Assembly (NCBI GenBank): GCA_958510875.1
Contig: OY294069.1
Location: 176,930,868 to 176,994,867, forward strand
Length of the DNA stretch: 64,000 nucleotides
Source: Endomychus coccineus
Lineage: Eukaryota; Arthropoda; Insecta; Coleoptera; Endomychidae
Direction: 5' to 3'
Below, piece after piece: positions 9,222 to 22,083 of the stretch. The notes beneath the pieces are model-generated. The model saw only the letters and a list, made by a program, of their open reading frames with translations, was not told the DNA's origin and did no database searches. How positions within the stretch are numbered: the first letter of the stretch is position 1; the number at the start of each line of letters is the position of its first letter. The translations under genes and the position numbers were made by a program.

Positions 9222-12200
9222 TTACAACTTGACTGGACTCCTAAGTCCTACACTGCCACTTTGTATCACTCTGTCTATAGAGAGCAACGGTCGCCAATCC
9301 GAGTTTTCGTTAAATTTAAGATTGCTTCTATTCATATTACTGTGAGATCCAATCATGTGTCTTCTGAGATACAGGTCTGTTTTGAAAGACTTGCTACATA
9401 TCTCACACCTGACGTAGGTGGGATAGTGTATGAGCTTCATGTGCTGTCTAAGATTCGATAGATTACTATACACTCGACCGCATTCCTCGCAAGGTCTGGG
9501 ATCCAGTGAATGTAGTTTTCTAGAGTCTGCGCCTGCAACAAATAAGTCAGTTACCAAGAGAGGTAGTTGCAAGCACGACTGCTTTATGCAAACTGGATCC
9601 CAGACCTGATGCTAGATACGTCTGGGACTAAAATACTAATTATTACAAACATGCATCAAGACTTCCAGCAGGCATCCATTACTGGCCATTAAAATTCTAC
9701 CTTCATGATATTTTGTAAAATTGTGTGGTTAGATTCTTTTAGGAAAGTATTTTTTTGTCTTTACTTTGATTACATGTGAGGAAAACCTCAAATGTTCGAA
9801 GAACAACGGTGGAGTGTTGGAAGAGGAGATAGGCATTCGAATTTTTCTTGAAGGTTTGGGGGGTTATAGGCTTAGGGAAAGATGTCACTAGGCAAAGTTG
9901 CAAAACTTCGCCGTTCGGTCTGGCAGGTCTCGAGCTTGACAATCAAGGGGTGACTAGCTTGAGATCGTCTAGTCCGCCTATCTGGAATCTCTCGGCGAGA
10001 TTTGTGTTGAACACCGTAAAAAGACATCGCACTTTTCTACAATATTCTAGAGAGGTCAATGAATTCGTAAGTTTGGCATCATCAATCAGACGAATAAGTC
10101 CTTTTATGGATAGAATACAAGAGATTCAGCGTATGTTTGGGAGTCGAACTACAAACATGTGAACAGTTCTTCAGGACAGGTCGAATCCGTGCTTTGTAGA
10201 TTAGCATGAGCTGCTGGGATGTAAAGTAGCACGGAATAGAACACCAAGTTTTTGTGAAGCAGTTCTCTCAATGGACCTCACATGATCATCCCATGAGAGG
10301 GTGCTGTTGGTGGTGATCCCGAGCATGAATATGGAAGACTTCATAGGAATAGTTGTACCTGACATCATATTAGGGATTGCGGGATACGCCTTCCTGGAGA
10401 AGATGCAAGCTTGAGTTTTGGTTCCAATAAACTATACTAGAGTATCATATCCTCATTTCAAAATCATTGCCAGATCTCCATTGATTGCCACAACTTGTCT
10501 CTGGCTCGCTCCTCTGGCTTCATTGGATGGTATATGGACTCTAGATGTGAACGCGGAATCAAGTTTACCATGAGCTGTGAACGGGATAGGTGGTCACTTC
10601 AACAGAAACACAGTTGGAGCCAAGACAGATCCCTGTGGAACACCAGCGTTGGTGCCAGATTCGGTGAAATGATTTGGAGATGTTCAATGCTACAGCTAGA
10701 TTCCCCATATTTTTCAATAGACTTCTGGAATACATGTGTTACGTAGTCCTGTATCTATTTGCTTTACGATTCTGTCAACTTCTAACATTAATCATTGAAC
10801 TATTAGCTGTTTTGGACGTTTAATTAGTTGTTTTTGATAATAGATTTGAACAAAACTCATGATCTACTCTAAAATTGAATTATAATGTACAGCTGAATAA
10901 CAAAATAAGGAACTTTATTGGCATCATTATGAGTTATGAACTGATTATATCATCAATGTAATTTATTAAATACTATGTTTTGGGTATGTGGTTGAGAATG
11001 GGATGATGTGATGAGTTACCAGAATATGCATTGACCAAATTATTGATGATAAGTGAATTATAAAAGTTTATTTTAATAATAATTAAGATGTTAAAATGGT
11101 GTTATTAGAATATTTATAGTTTCCGGAATTTTTAATAATTAAAATTTCCTTGAAATCTATTCCAATAAATTTATTTTCTCCAATAGAGGGCCGTCGCCCG
11201 ATGTTATTGTAACTTTGCACCAATAATTTATAGGTATTTCTAAACATATTAACTTCTTTGAGCAATTTGCAAAAAAATACTATGCATAGTTACTACAAAA
11301 TAATTCAAGAAGATGTTAGCTGTATCTTGGGATACTTACTTTGTGGGGAATCATGTGTTAAATCCTTGAAATTGAAGCTTGATGTTTGAGGAATTATCTC
11401 CATTCCACCTGAAATATGGTATGCATTTAGTTTTTTATTATTCATGTTAAAATATTGAATATTTCAAACATGCTGCATATAAATGACTCTGGTTCTTCTC
11501 TGGGAAGACTAATGATTTACACTCAGCTATAATAACATATAGTGTATTGGATAATTATATTTTGCTTTCTCCTGAATTTCTAGCTCTTTGATAAAGATCT
11601 TGGCCTGCCTCATACGTGGTGATTCTCGTCACAACTCAGACCAATCTTAGTTCAGTTGGCCCAGAAGGGAGAGATAACGCAATTTGATGACTATTGACTG
11701 CGGTACTTCAACTCCACTGTGTCCAGGGACCGAGATGAACTGAACTGTCTTTCTCCTGGCTAGCTCAACCAGTGTATCCCTGTCTTCTTTGACAAGCCTT
11801 GATGTGACTCTACGTGATTGGAGAGCTCCCAGAGCCGACCGGATGCCTATTTACATAGTTTCATCGCAGTTTTTCCATGGCGCAAATCAATATTGCGTAG
11901 ACCTCCGCCTGAAACACCATGCAGTAAGCGCCTAGGGTCACTGAGACAGTGACGTTTGGTTTTTTTATGTACACTCCTGCTCCAGCAGCCTGACCTACCT
12001 TGAACCCGTCTGTGAACCATACGAGCTCACCTGGTGGCAGTAGGGCGAGAGTTTCGTTGCTGCAATCTACTCTATCAGGGATGAGGATTTTGGGAGAAGT
12101 GAGTCATATAGCTGGAATCATGCTATCTTGTCTCATTTCTAGTATGGGACATTTAGATATTGCCTCACGCAAAATCGCAGTGTCCACCAGAGTAGTGCAT

Positions 12201-14589
12201 TTTGGTCCAGTGACCTAGGCCCTTTAGCCTATATGCCGTTTTCATGGTTTCAGCTTTTATATATAAGTGTAGAGGTGGTAATCCAGCGAGAGCTTCAAGA
12301 GTCCTCGTTGAAGCCGACCTCATAACAGTGACTGAGTGAGAACACTTAGTTTTATATACAGCATGACATGAAAGAAGTACAATACATAGTACCAAACGGT
12401 AGAGGCGCCTAAAAAAGTTCGTATAATTATGTCCCAATTCTTTTCGTTTTCGAGATAGCGTTAAACATTTTTTCAACGTTTTACCACAAAGAACAACTCT
12501 GTAGACCTAATTTCAGTAGTTTCGTGTTATTAGAATATGAACATGTTTTTAAATAGCTGTATTACGTTCATGTGCAGTTGTCAAACAGAAATTGTAATAA
12601 TTTATCTCGTTTAAATTCGGTAATTTGTTGATGAGATTTATTGCTCAGGTAGTCGCTTCTTTCTGCTCAAAATGGTTCAGTATACTTTTGTAGAATTGAC
12701 AATTATGTGTTATGGCGAAGCTATATTAAATTCTAGTAAAGCTCCGCGAATCTACCGAGAAAAATATCCCACACGATAGGTTCCTAATGTGAGAACATTT
12801 ATTGACGTTCATCTTCGATTGGTAGAAGATGAGTACTTTAAAAAAGCAAAAGTTGACAGTGGCACGTGAAGAACTCATCGTACCGTTAACAATGAAGAAA
12901 ATATTTTGCAGATGGTAGAAAATAATCCGGGCATATGTACAAAAAAAATAAATACATCACTACAGACTATCAAACTAAAGGCCAGCTTCTTTATCCCTTC
13001 TATTTGCAAAAAGTTTATAATACTGTGACGATGCAAATTTCCTTTCATTAATTTTGTTTACTGATGAAGCGGGTTTTAGTCGATCAGTATTATTTATTGG
13101 ACCATTTCGCAAAACGTTTGTAGTTTTGCTCGAATACAAAGCATTTTAACTATAATACAGACATACCTGGTAATTCTGTGACATCAGCGGCTGCAAAGAA
13201 ATGAGATACGTTATCTTCACGACCTTCTTCATCGCTCAGATAATCCGGTAGTTCTAGTTTAGGTTGTATACTGGCTTTACTTAATTCTAATTGACTTCGT
13301 ACATCAGTCTGTAGGGCAAACGGATTCACGTTCATAGAATCCTCCTTGATCTGCCTCAATCTCGGCAGCTCGGATTCCGATTTGCATTGCCGTTTGGGTG
13401 GGGGACTTGGAGAGGTAATTTTGGGCACGTCTTGACTAGAAGTTACTGTACTAGACGATGATATTTGTGGTCTGGTCGATTTGCTCTGTTTGCTAATGTA
13501 ATTCGAAGTACATTTCGACGACTGCGGGTTTAGATAGAGGGTGTTCTCTTCTTTTGGTGCGTCGTTTTCGGAAGAAGTATCGGTCAAGCCTCTGATTTTG
13601 AGCGATTCTGCCGTTTTTAGAAAGGCCGATAAATTGGCTTGTGCTACATTCACTTCTCCAGCGTACATGAATTCCATCAATGCTACAATATGTTGAGCTT
13701 CTACATCTCTCATGAATATAATAGGATGTGAGCATGGATTCGTCTGTGGATAAGTTAAATTGGGATTAACTTAGTGATTCCTACTACATACATATTATCC
13801 CTTAAAATTGAATTGTCCACCCTTACCTTCTAAGTGACTCAGAAGTAAAGTGAGAAAAGTAAAGGCCATACTTTTTATCTAAAATTTTCAACAGTCAATA
13901 GTTTAAAATAATTTTATCATTATAGGCAAAAAGGAGAATCAGCAATGTTTCATTGAGATCTAAAATGAAACTGAGAAGCCTACACCTCAATTTCAATTAT
14001 TATATTACTAGAATATAAGTGCAACAAGATGGCTCCAGTGACGTCACAGAACGTTGCGCGTATTCTAATTTTGTAGGACTTAATAATTATTGTTTATTAG
14101 ATGTTTTCATTTCAAAACATCTCAACTACAAACTAACACTTGGTTTTATTTTGTACTTCAAATAACAAAGGTATAATTAAAAAGGAACAATTATATGCAT
14201 GTGGTATTCCAACCCTATTTATTGAATTTTATGAAATCTAGAATATTATGATTCTCCGATATTGGTAACACAGGATATTAGAACCTATTATACTGTTGGT
14301 AGTCATGATCGATAATTGTTGCCATAACTCTAGACTAAAATTACCATCAGGAGGTCCCAAGTAAATAAATAAATAAAAACAACTACAGGATAATTACCTT
14401 AAATAATTCTTTGAAATATGGGCTACAAGCCGAAAGAACCACTTTATGTGCTTGTAATTTCTGACCTTCACATGCGATTGTGACATCTGTGAAATCCTCA
14501 TCGTCCCGTAATGTTTCGAATTGTGATGTAAAATTTGCTTGAAAGTTATTCCATCGTAAACAAAACTGTTGGTCTTCAACTATAGCCAT
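9222..14589 (-). CDS. BTB (tramtrack-type) C2H2 zinc-finger transcription factor
   Basis: Three coding exons on the minus strand: 14398-14589, 13167-13743 and 9222-9532. Together they give 1080 bp, or 359 residues plus stop. Exon ends are AAG|GTAATT and CCAG|GTATGT, with acceptors TTATCCACAG and TTGTTGCAG; phases 0 and 1 join without a break. Residues 1-116 are a BTB domain of the ttk/broad/lola class ([31 protein letters not shown], then a [14 protein letters not shown] helix). A serine-rich, acidic linker follows with the basic stretch PPPKRQC, a likely nuclear signal. The last exon encodes two C2H2 fingers: [19 protein letters not shown] and [19 protein letters not shown]. Such proteins dimerise through BTB and bind DNA in the nucleus. 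Related loci use alternative finger exons, so other isoforms may exist outside what I can see. The start ATG at 14589 follows a possible acceptor (TTATTAG), suggesting an upstream 5'UTR exon. The 3.6-kb intron carries two decayed retrotransposons. I do not assign an orthologue. Confidence 0.9.
9492..9607. repeat. 16-bp inverted repeat around the zinc-finger exon acceptor
   Basis: AGGTCTGGGATCCAGT at 9492-9507 (exon) and its exact complement ACTGGATCCCAGACCT at 9592-9607 (intron) flank the 3' splice site at 9533, with an 84-bp spacer. In the pre-mRNA they could close a stem that holds the acceptor in its loop. Confidence 0.6.
9740..10740 (-). mobile_element. degenerate non-LTR retrotransposon, 3' half (family A, Jockey/CR1-like)
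   Basis: On the minus strand [16 protein letters not shown] (about 10660-10615) is the RT block just before the catalytic FADD region. Downstream come the [20 protein letters not shown] segment typical of the RT-to-tail region, then a broken 3' part ending near 9740. Stops and frameshifts are frequent. It lies in the intron of the BTB gene, in the same orientation as the gene. Related scraps are at 2690, 5365 and 15865. Confidence 0.8.
11590..12345 (-). mobile_element. R1/I-type non-LTR retrotransposon fragment with RNase H
   Basis: Minus-strand blocks in order: [20 protein letters not shown] (the linker after the RT in R1/I-like elements); [19 protein letters not shown], with the first RNase H aspartate; TVFQAEV-type residues (here [18 protein letters not shown]); and [13 protein letters not shown], the late RNase H motif. 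Several frameshifts and stops break it. It lies in the BTB gene intron, in gene orientation. Confidence 0.75.
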
Positions 14590-15864
14590 AATAGAACACC
14601 TAATAAACACTAGTTAGTCGAATTTTAAACGAAACTATGAGACGACATAAAGTTTGTGGGAAGATCATCTCAGACATAAAAATAAACTACCTTTTAATTT
14701 TAATCAATATATGTCTACTTCTTTTAGCCAACCAAGGAAAAGTAGTTTCCCTACGAGTAGCGAAAAGATCACTATTAATTTTTCGACAAAATTCACCCTT
14801 TCTTTAAACGTTATATATCAATTAGAAATAAACTCGATCTCACTAGCTATTTAAAATATCAATATTTTAATTGAATGTTATTAATAATTGAATTAAAACT
14901 CATATTATTATCACAGAAATACGTTATTGTGATTGCATTTTGAAAAACTTAAGATTCAGTTCTACATAATTTTATGTTATTCCACAAAAATTATCATCTA
15001 TTAGATTTATATCGAAAAAATACCGAACTGTTAACTCTTTTCTTAGGTTGGTAGGATGATAGGTTAAGTATTGATAATTTCTAAGAATACGTGCAAGGGG
15101 AGATGGTGAGAGGCTTCTTACTGCAATCGCTAGGTGGCAGATGTTGTAAAATGTAAATTGTGTTGCTGTACACACGACACGACCTCTCTCTTACCTATTT
15201 AGCTATACCTTATGGCTTACGCCTTATCTTATTATTTATTTATTAAGGTAAAGAAAGCAGTAAAGGACTCACTAAAATAGTTATTTCTGACTAAAGCAGG
15301 AATTCATGCTTCACGAATCCTGTCTTCATCGAATGTAATGTAGATTCTATTAGAAGTTTTATTTTGCGTCTTTCATTAAAATGGGAATACAGTTGAAGAA
15401 AATCGTTCATTAATCATAATCATTAAACTAATTACTGTACTCTTTACTTTAAAATAGACCTGTCTTGTTATTCGTTTTCCCAATCCCTAATTTTAGAATG
15501 AAATATGAAATATAATAATGAAGCATTGTGGTTAGGTTTCTGCTTTATCTACTTAAAATTTAAACGGCTACCGTTGCATTGTTGCCACATTTACGAACGG
15601 TACGTATACGAAGTAATAATTGGTTGTTAAAAATCTCAGCAAGAATTAGAAGTAGGTACAAGTTTTTCTGAATTTGAATTTTAGTTTGTGAAAACTTAAT
15701 CGAAATTATCAAGTGAACAACATTCTTCTTGTTCTTGTCATTTATCAATTATCTACAAGAGGTAAATTATGTATTTAACGGGATTCATTTTGCATAATTC
15801 TTAAAACAGAATAAATTTATAATATACTATAATCTAGAAGAGTTTAATGTAACCAAAACTTAAT
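14590..15864. other. upstream region of the BTB gene, non-coding
   Basis: No coding region seen. It should contain the 5'UTR exon and promoter of the minus-strand BTB gene, but no TATA box or other element could be assigned. Confidence 0.4.
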
Positions 15865-16025
15865 CCTGCGTTTTCTCCAGGAAGGCGGATCCCACAATCC
15901 CTAATATGATGATGTCAGGTACAACTATTCCTATGTAGTCTTCCATAACAATGTTCGAAATCATCACCAACAGCAACAGCACCCTCTCATGGGACTATCA
16001 TGTGATCATGTGTTACAATTAGATT
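15865..16025 (+). mobile_element. non-LTR retrotransposon scrap (family A)
   Basis: About 150 bp closely matching the reverse complement of 10260-10410, with the shared landmarks TTCTCCAGGAAGGCG, CAATCCCTAATATGATG and CACCCTCTCATGGGA. No reading frame remains. Confidence 0.7.
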
Positions 16026-18174
16026 ACATTTACCGTTTGGCGGCTACACGAAAACATACCTTGCGTTGCGCGTTGCGCCATATATAACACGATTCAAGAG
16101 AAGACTTCGTCTTTATTAATAAAATATTTTCATAAGTATCGGAAAAAGAAGAGAAATCTAAATGACAAATTTGTGGAGAAAGGATTGCGACAGGAACTTA
16201 TGCCCTTGACCAGTATCTTTACCAATAAAACTAACAGGAGTCAGTCTGGGACCAAATATATTCTCGCACTATACCACTTGGCAACGGTGGTATACACACT
16301 TATAGATTTTTATCTCCCAGTGATTCAGTTGAAATTTTGTTATTGTGGCAACACTTGAACATGGACCGCTTTATTAGTTTTAAACAACTGATACTACTGA
16401 TGACAGTTGACATTAGAAAAACTACTTGAATCTTGGATCTAATGGCTCCTAAGTTCAATATTATAATAAACAACATTGAAAATTCTTGATAAATTTATGT
16501 GAAATAGGTGCTCTGACTGAACGGTTTAAGAACTGTAGTCGTTTACCAATTGTGCGTGTGTGTTTCAGTGAATGTTATTAAATCTTACTTAATTATTTCG
16601 GTTTTTGAAGTATGAGATGTCAAAACGTAAGTTTTTCAATAAAGTCCGATTTCGTAATAGTTATGAGATGTATTGAGGAGAAATTGATATGTTGTTACGT
16701 GAACGTCGAACGTATTTTCAATGAAATTGAGAGTGCGAGATTCATGAGGGCGGTGGTACATGGTTTTCAGTGAGGAAATATAGATGACTAATAGGTTTCA
16801 TTGCCAAATTAATTGTTGCTCTATTACGAATTGCATAGTACATTTGTATTAACAGTTGCTGGACTTGACCTGTATGTGTTGCCTTGCTTTGACTCTTATG
16901 GGAATAGAGACCTCTGAGAATAGTGAGAATAATATAATACCAAAATGTTTTGTAGTGCTTGTTTTTGTTTTTTTTAATGATGTATTTAAAAAAAATTGAA
17001 CAAAGTTAATGAGAAATGCACATTACTGTTAAGTAGATTCTAAATTTTGTTTCTATTGAAATATCTATCTATTGATGTTGTTTAAGTCGCATTAGTTCTA
17101 TAAATATTGGTAACATTGTGTCTATATTCTATCACTAGTTGTAGTACTAAAAAGGAAAAGGATTGATTGATATTGCAAAGTACATACTTATTATAATCAA
17201 GCAGCAATGATCAAAATATGCTTGAAAAATGGTCCAAACTTTTCCAAAGCCCATCTATGATGAATTCTCAATCGAATAGTATACACATCCGGGGTATCCT
17301 AGAAGCAAATATCTTAAACTAAATGAAATAGGAGGTTGGCTGTTTGATCTGCCTTATTACAAGATATTCATGGATGGGATCTACCAACATAGCTCCAAAA
17401 GCCTGGATTGAACTTACGGTCACTGTTGACCACAGAAGACATTGAGCTCTGCTTAACCTTTACAATATATCCAGTTGCAAGTTGTATCCTGAAATTTTGA
17501 GACAAGAAGACTAGCTTCAAGAACTGCAATTCATTTACTAGGCATGTCATCTTATGGATATGAGAAAGAAAAAGAAATAATCAGAACTTGCAAAAATGTA
17601 ATAATATCTATGTTCGTCTGTTCATAAATTATCTTAATAGTTGTTATTCTATGCAGTGCATGCAACTTGAAGATCAATATTTCTCTTCATTCACTTGGGA
17701 AACATACAATCATATATTTAATAAGGCTCATTTGATATATGCATACAATTCACAATTGTGAAACTTGAGATTATACTCTATGTTCCATCAACATTTTATT
17801 CACTTGTTCTACTTAATGTGTTTCACAACTTTTATGTTTGATATTGACACCTGCTGTCAGGATGGTTTTCTAAATTATTGACACTATAATATAACCTTGT
17901 TTGAAAGTGACATCTGCTGTCACATGAACTATCAAAATTATTGACACTGTATAACCCTACTTTCATCATACCACTGATCATTGAACTATACTGTATAAAG
18001 TATAGTTCAATACCACAGAGAATTCACACATGGAATAAAGTGTCACTTGAATCTTGAGATGATAATTTTCTTCTGCAGGTTAAATACAAGGGCAAGGTGA
18101 AAAGTTCAAAAAATAAAACAGATGGCGCCACAATCAGAAATCCTATTGTGATGTACTATGTTTAACTATTGGTA
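16026..18174. other. non-coding, with one perfect hairpin
   Basis: No supported gene. At 17980-18011 the sequence ATTGAACTATACT, a 6-nt loop and its exact complement form a 13-bp perfect hairpin. A short motif (TTGACAC/CATCTGCTGTCA) recurs several times between 17845 and 17950. Confidence 0.5.
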
Positions 18175-18490
18175 TTGGTTGAGCTGGTACGGAACATTTT
18201 GCATACATTTTTGAATATGAGAAAGCTGTCTGCCAGATGGGTGCCGCATTCACTCTCTGTTGACAAAAAGCGCGAACGTGTGACAACTTCAAAGGAGTGT
18301 TTGGCGTGAAGAAGGACTTTTTGCGCCTCTCCTGGCGAATCGAAGCCGAAAATGGCCAAACTGGGTTTATCGGCTGACAAAGTCATGGCGACAGTTTTTT
18401 TGGGATGCACATGGTATCGTCCATATCGATTACCTTGAAAAGACCAAAACGGTCACCGGCGTTTATTATGCAGAGGTTGCCTATTGATTG
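18175..18490 (+). mobile_element. mariner transposase fragment, internally deleted
   Basis: The plus strand encodes FLNMRKLSARWVPHSLSVDK, then after a deletion SPGESKPKMAKLGLSADKVM and, after a frame change, IDYLEK-type residues. This is the mariner order, but the block with the first catalytic Asp (VDE) is deleted and the copy ends after YYAE, before the third Asp. Compare 35103-35760. Confidence 0.75.
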
Positions 18491-20354
18491 TAATCCAGTA
18501 AATGGATGAAAATTTGCATTCCGAAAGTATCTGGCGTAGTCATTTCGAGCAGTTTGACAAGTATTCACAAGAAAATGTCTGTTACGCGGGACGTTCTCCA
18601 GAAATATAATCATTTGCATAAGTGAAAATTGAATGGTGTGGTAACCTTCTGGCGTTATGATTATAAAATGTATAAAAATGTTCATACGCCAGAAATTTTC
18701 AAACAAGCATAATGTTGTTTTTTATAGAAAGCAGGTGTTAAGTACGAGCTTACTTAAAGTATAAGATGATGCTAGAAACGGTGGGGGAAAACTACCCCAA
18801 CCGCTAGTCTCTAGTAACAAAAACAGTAACATTTTATATTCGGTAGTACAATCTAGATATAGTAAAAGAGTCTAAGAACTACCATTCTGTTCAGCATTGC
18901 TATAAGTTTGTGTTTGTTGTTGTAATATAGATTTTATAATTATCAAGTGTTTTTAATTCAACATAAGAGTTTGTGTTATCTCAATCAAAATTACACTGGT
19001 TCTTCGAAATCATTACTCCTCAATGACAGCAGGGTTGACATGAATTAAGTCAGTGATTTAATTCGTGAATTAATTAAAACTGCTTTTTTAAGAAAGTCAA
19101 GAATTAGTTAAAATTTTCCAATGGGAACAAATTGCACTATGAACTTCAAACTAAAATATCCGATTTCATTGTGGCAACCGGAACCGAGTAGCAATAAACA
19201 TCTGACAACAGTGCAGCGCCCATAGCACAATACAGTGCATCTTGCCCGCACGCCGTAAACTAACCACCGAAGAAAAACCGAGAGAATACCGGGACCGATA
19301 GTACTTAAAGTCAAACTTTTCTTATTTTAATAAGTTAAATTTTGTATTTGTGCGATATGCGGTATATTTTTTGTGGGATGCATAACGGCCTGTGATTTCC
19401 TGACTGTTCTAGACGAAGGTAACCGTGGATGGGAAAAGTCGGATACCAATTTTTCTAATGAAGATTCTTAATAAGTAAAGTAATTAGTTAGTCTATTATT
19501 CAATCAATAGTTAGTTTGTTTTGCAAAAAAGTTTTATGTTGTGCATTAATATTTTTGAAATGAAAAACTTTCTTATACTTTCAGTAAGTAAATACAATTT
19601 GATTTTTTTTAAAGTATATAGATTGTGTTACGTAACTTTTTTCCTGTTTTACAAGTACAATTGTTTTGAGTTCATTTTTGAATGAAGGAATAAAATGTGT
19701 CAGCTGTTATATATTGTAAATATATCGAAATAGACCACAGTAACGACTGCTTATGACTTTAAATTCATTCTCGTCAAGTGAATAGCTCAACAGACTGCCA
19801 ACTCTATTGGGTGTGAATCGGTTCAGTCTAATGTGCTTACTTATCAGTTAGTTGTGTTTCTGAGTAGTGTAATTTAGATTTTTATCTTTTTTTATCTTGT
19901 TTTATCATCAATCCATAAAATCTCATCCGATTAACTATGATTATCTATGAATAGTAATGGATGTATTCAACAGAAACAGTTTTAGAAAGTAAATTCTTTA
20001 CTATTCCTTGTAAATAATCAGTTTTTGAAAGTGCCCAATAGTGAGAAAACCGAATTTGGAATATTTAAGAGGCGATTCCGTCATGCGACCTAATATCTAT
20101 GTAGTTTACGTTTTGTATGAGAACGCGAAATGTTCGCAAGATTATTATTTGATCTCTTAGCTTAGTGTTTATAAATGAAAAAAATATTGCTACAATTGTA
20201 AATCTGTGCGGTTAGTGGATTGCTAATATAGCGTTTCTTTGATTTGTGAGTATATTCTATATTTTTTAAGGAACAGAGAAAATAAATTGCTCATCTAATC
20301 AGTTTAAATTGCTCAGACTCCAATATCCAAAGTACATAATATATGTTTTTAAGT
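18491..20354. other. non-coding, AT-rich
   Basis: No gene or recognisable repeat. Confidence 0.4.
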
Positions 20355-20640
20355 TAATAAGGATTCTTCTTGACCCAGGTATGAATTATATATACATTCT
20401 CGGGTAATAGGCCATAAACCCATATGCTTATTATTTTCGTTTTTACGTACTTTTCGGTCTTACGACCGTTATCAGAAGACGTTATGTCTAAAACGGGATT
20501 TCTTAAAACTAATTGTACCATCACAAAGCATCTTGATCACACCAATTTCAATTAAACATACCTACGTCGCCGAAACTAACAGAAACACGAGTAATCGAAA
20601 CTGTAACGCATCAATGTTTTAAGTATATGCATATGTATCA
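20355..20640. repeat. dispersed repeat with hammerhead-like core, copy 1
   Basis: Shares about 200 bp with 45515-45720 in the same orientation, from TTCTTGACCCA to the AATCGAAA.TGTA region. On the minus strand (20445-20475) the order CTGATAA, GGTC-GTAA-GACC hairpin, GAAA resembles the hammerhead core. It is probably a Penelope-type terminal repeat. Confidence 0.6.
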
Positions 20641-21464
20641 AGAATCCACTGCTTGGCAATTTTCTTATCAAAATCGAAGTCATATCAAAGCACTGTTTGA
20701 AATACGACTGAAACCTAAAACTATCAAGTATCCACTTTCGAACCAGATGTTGAAGATTTATGAGGTAATAGAAATATTGCTATTTGAGCATTCTACCTAA
20801 AATATACTTTTAACATTATAAAGACGCATGTAGGAATTTGCAAGGGTTTTAGTTAATTAAATTAGTAAAAATCTGACTTAATGATTAAACGTCTGCTCAC
20901 GTTTTCTGTGAATCATCTCCAGAATAGATTATTTTCTTTTTTTTCTTACTTTTCTCTGAGGTCTGCGGAATGTATGGTAATGTTATAAAATTATCTGTGG
21001 GTGGGACTATAAAAGTTTATAAGACGAATAGAATGCTATATATTTTTCAACGGCCACTGTCGTTAGAGCTAACTTAAGTTCATGACTAAAGCGCAGAATC
21101 ATGGAAACATATTTCATGCGATAAAAGAACGGAGTTGGAAAAAAAAAGTTTCAAAAGACGGCTTTAAGATAGTACATCATCGAGTTGGTGACTTACAAAG
21201 ACCAAACATCAGAATATATAGCTGTATTAAAAAAAAACAACAAAATAAACTAGAAACCATTCATTCAGAATCATCAATAACCTACAATTAAAAAAGAAGA
21301 GAAGACTCAGTTTTCGTGTACTGTTACAATAGGTCGGATACTAGAAGTTCTTGACTATAAAAACAAAATTTATATTACGCTGCAACGACAAACTTGTAGA
21401 ATATAATCTTCATTTGACCCATAGCCAATATATTCCTCACCTGAAATAAAAACCACCCACACTA
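20641..21464. other. non-coding
   Basis: No supported gene; the short ORF at 21082-21291 is lysine-rich, low-complexity and without recognisable features. Confidence 0.4.
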
Positions 21465-22083
21465 AATGTATTAGAATTCTATAAATAAGATATAATCACC
21501 TTATCCACTAAAAATACTGTTGAAGTACTGAGGACCTTTCGACTACCAAGTAGCCATCATCAGAGTAAATTAGAGATCAAAATGTGCCTGCTTAAATACT
21601 ATTTGTGGATAATAATGCAAACAAGGGGCTACTCTCAGCTGGAGGCAAATGGGAATTCAATAAATTGCTTTTTCGTTTATGCATTCCCATTCCTTCTAAA
21701 TTATATAGATAGTTATTTGTCACTAATGCGTTTTAAAAATGGTGTGACCTGTATTTAAAATATGTTTATTAACGCTGATTTTTCACCATTATTTTCCTTC
21801 ATATGGGCAATGTTCTTATTATATTGAGTTAAAATGTTCCTTCTTGTTTGACCCCCATAGCATTTTGAACACGACTCTCTAGCAAATAGCGTTAGACAAT
21901 GATTACGACAAATTTTTGATCAATAATTCAATTTCTAAACAGACAAGGAAATTCGAACGCGGAATCCATCTGGAAGCCAAGAAATAGTTCAATAAAATTT
22001 AAAAGTTTCACTTATCATACTTCACTAATTAATACATTCCACAATTTGTTTTCTAAATTTGCAATACAGTATTTTTAGTGGAA
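21465..22083. mobile_element. rearranged Penelope-like element remnant (family 2)
   Basis: From 21465 the sequence matches 6043-6175 (inverted) and 28100-28165 (direct), with a CTGATGA...GAAA hairpin on the minus strand near 21530-21560. On the minus strand near 21870-21760 it encodes ESCSKCYGGQTRRNIL, a GIY-YIG nuclease remnant. The part 21880-22060 matches the plus-strand RT tail at 53930-54110, so the two halves lie in opposite orientation. The 16-bp CCACTAAAAATACTGT at 21496-21511 recurs inverted at 22068-22083. Confidence 0.7.
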
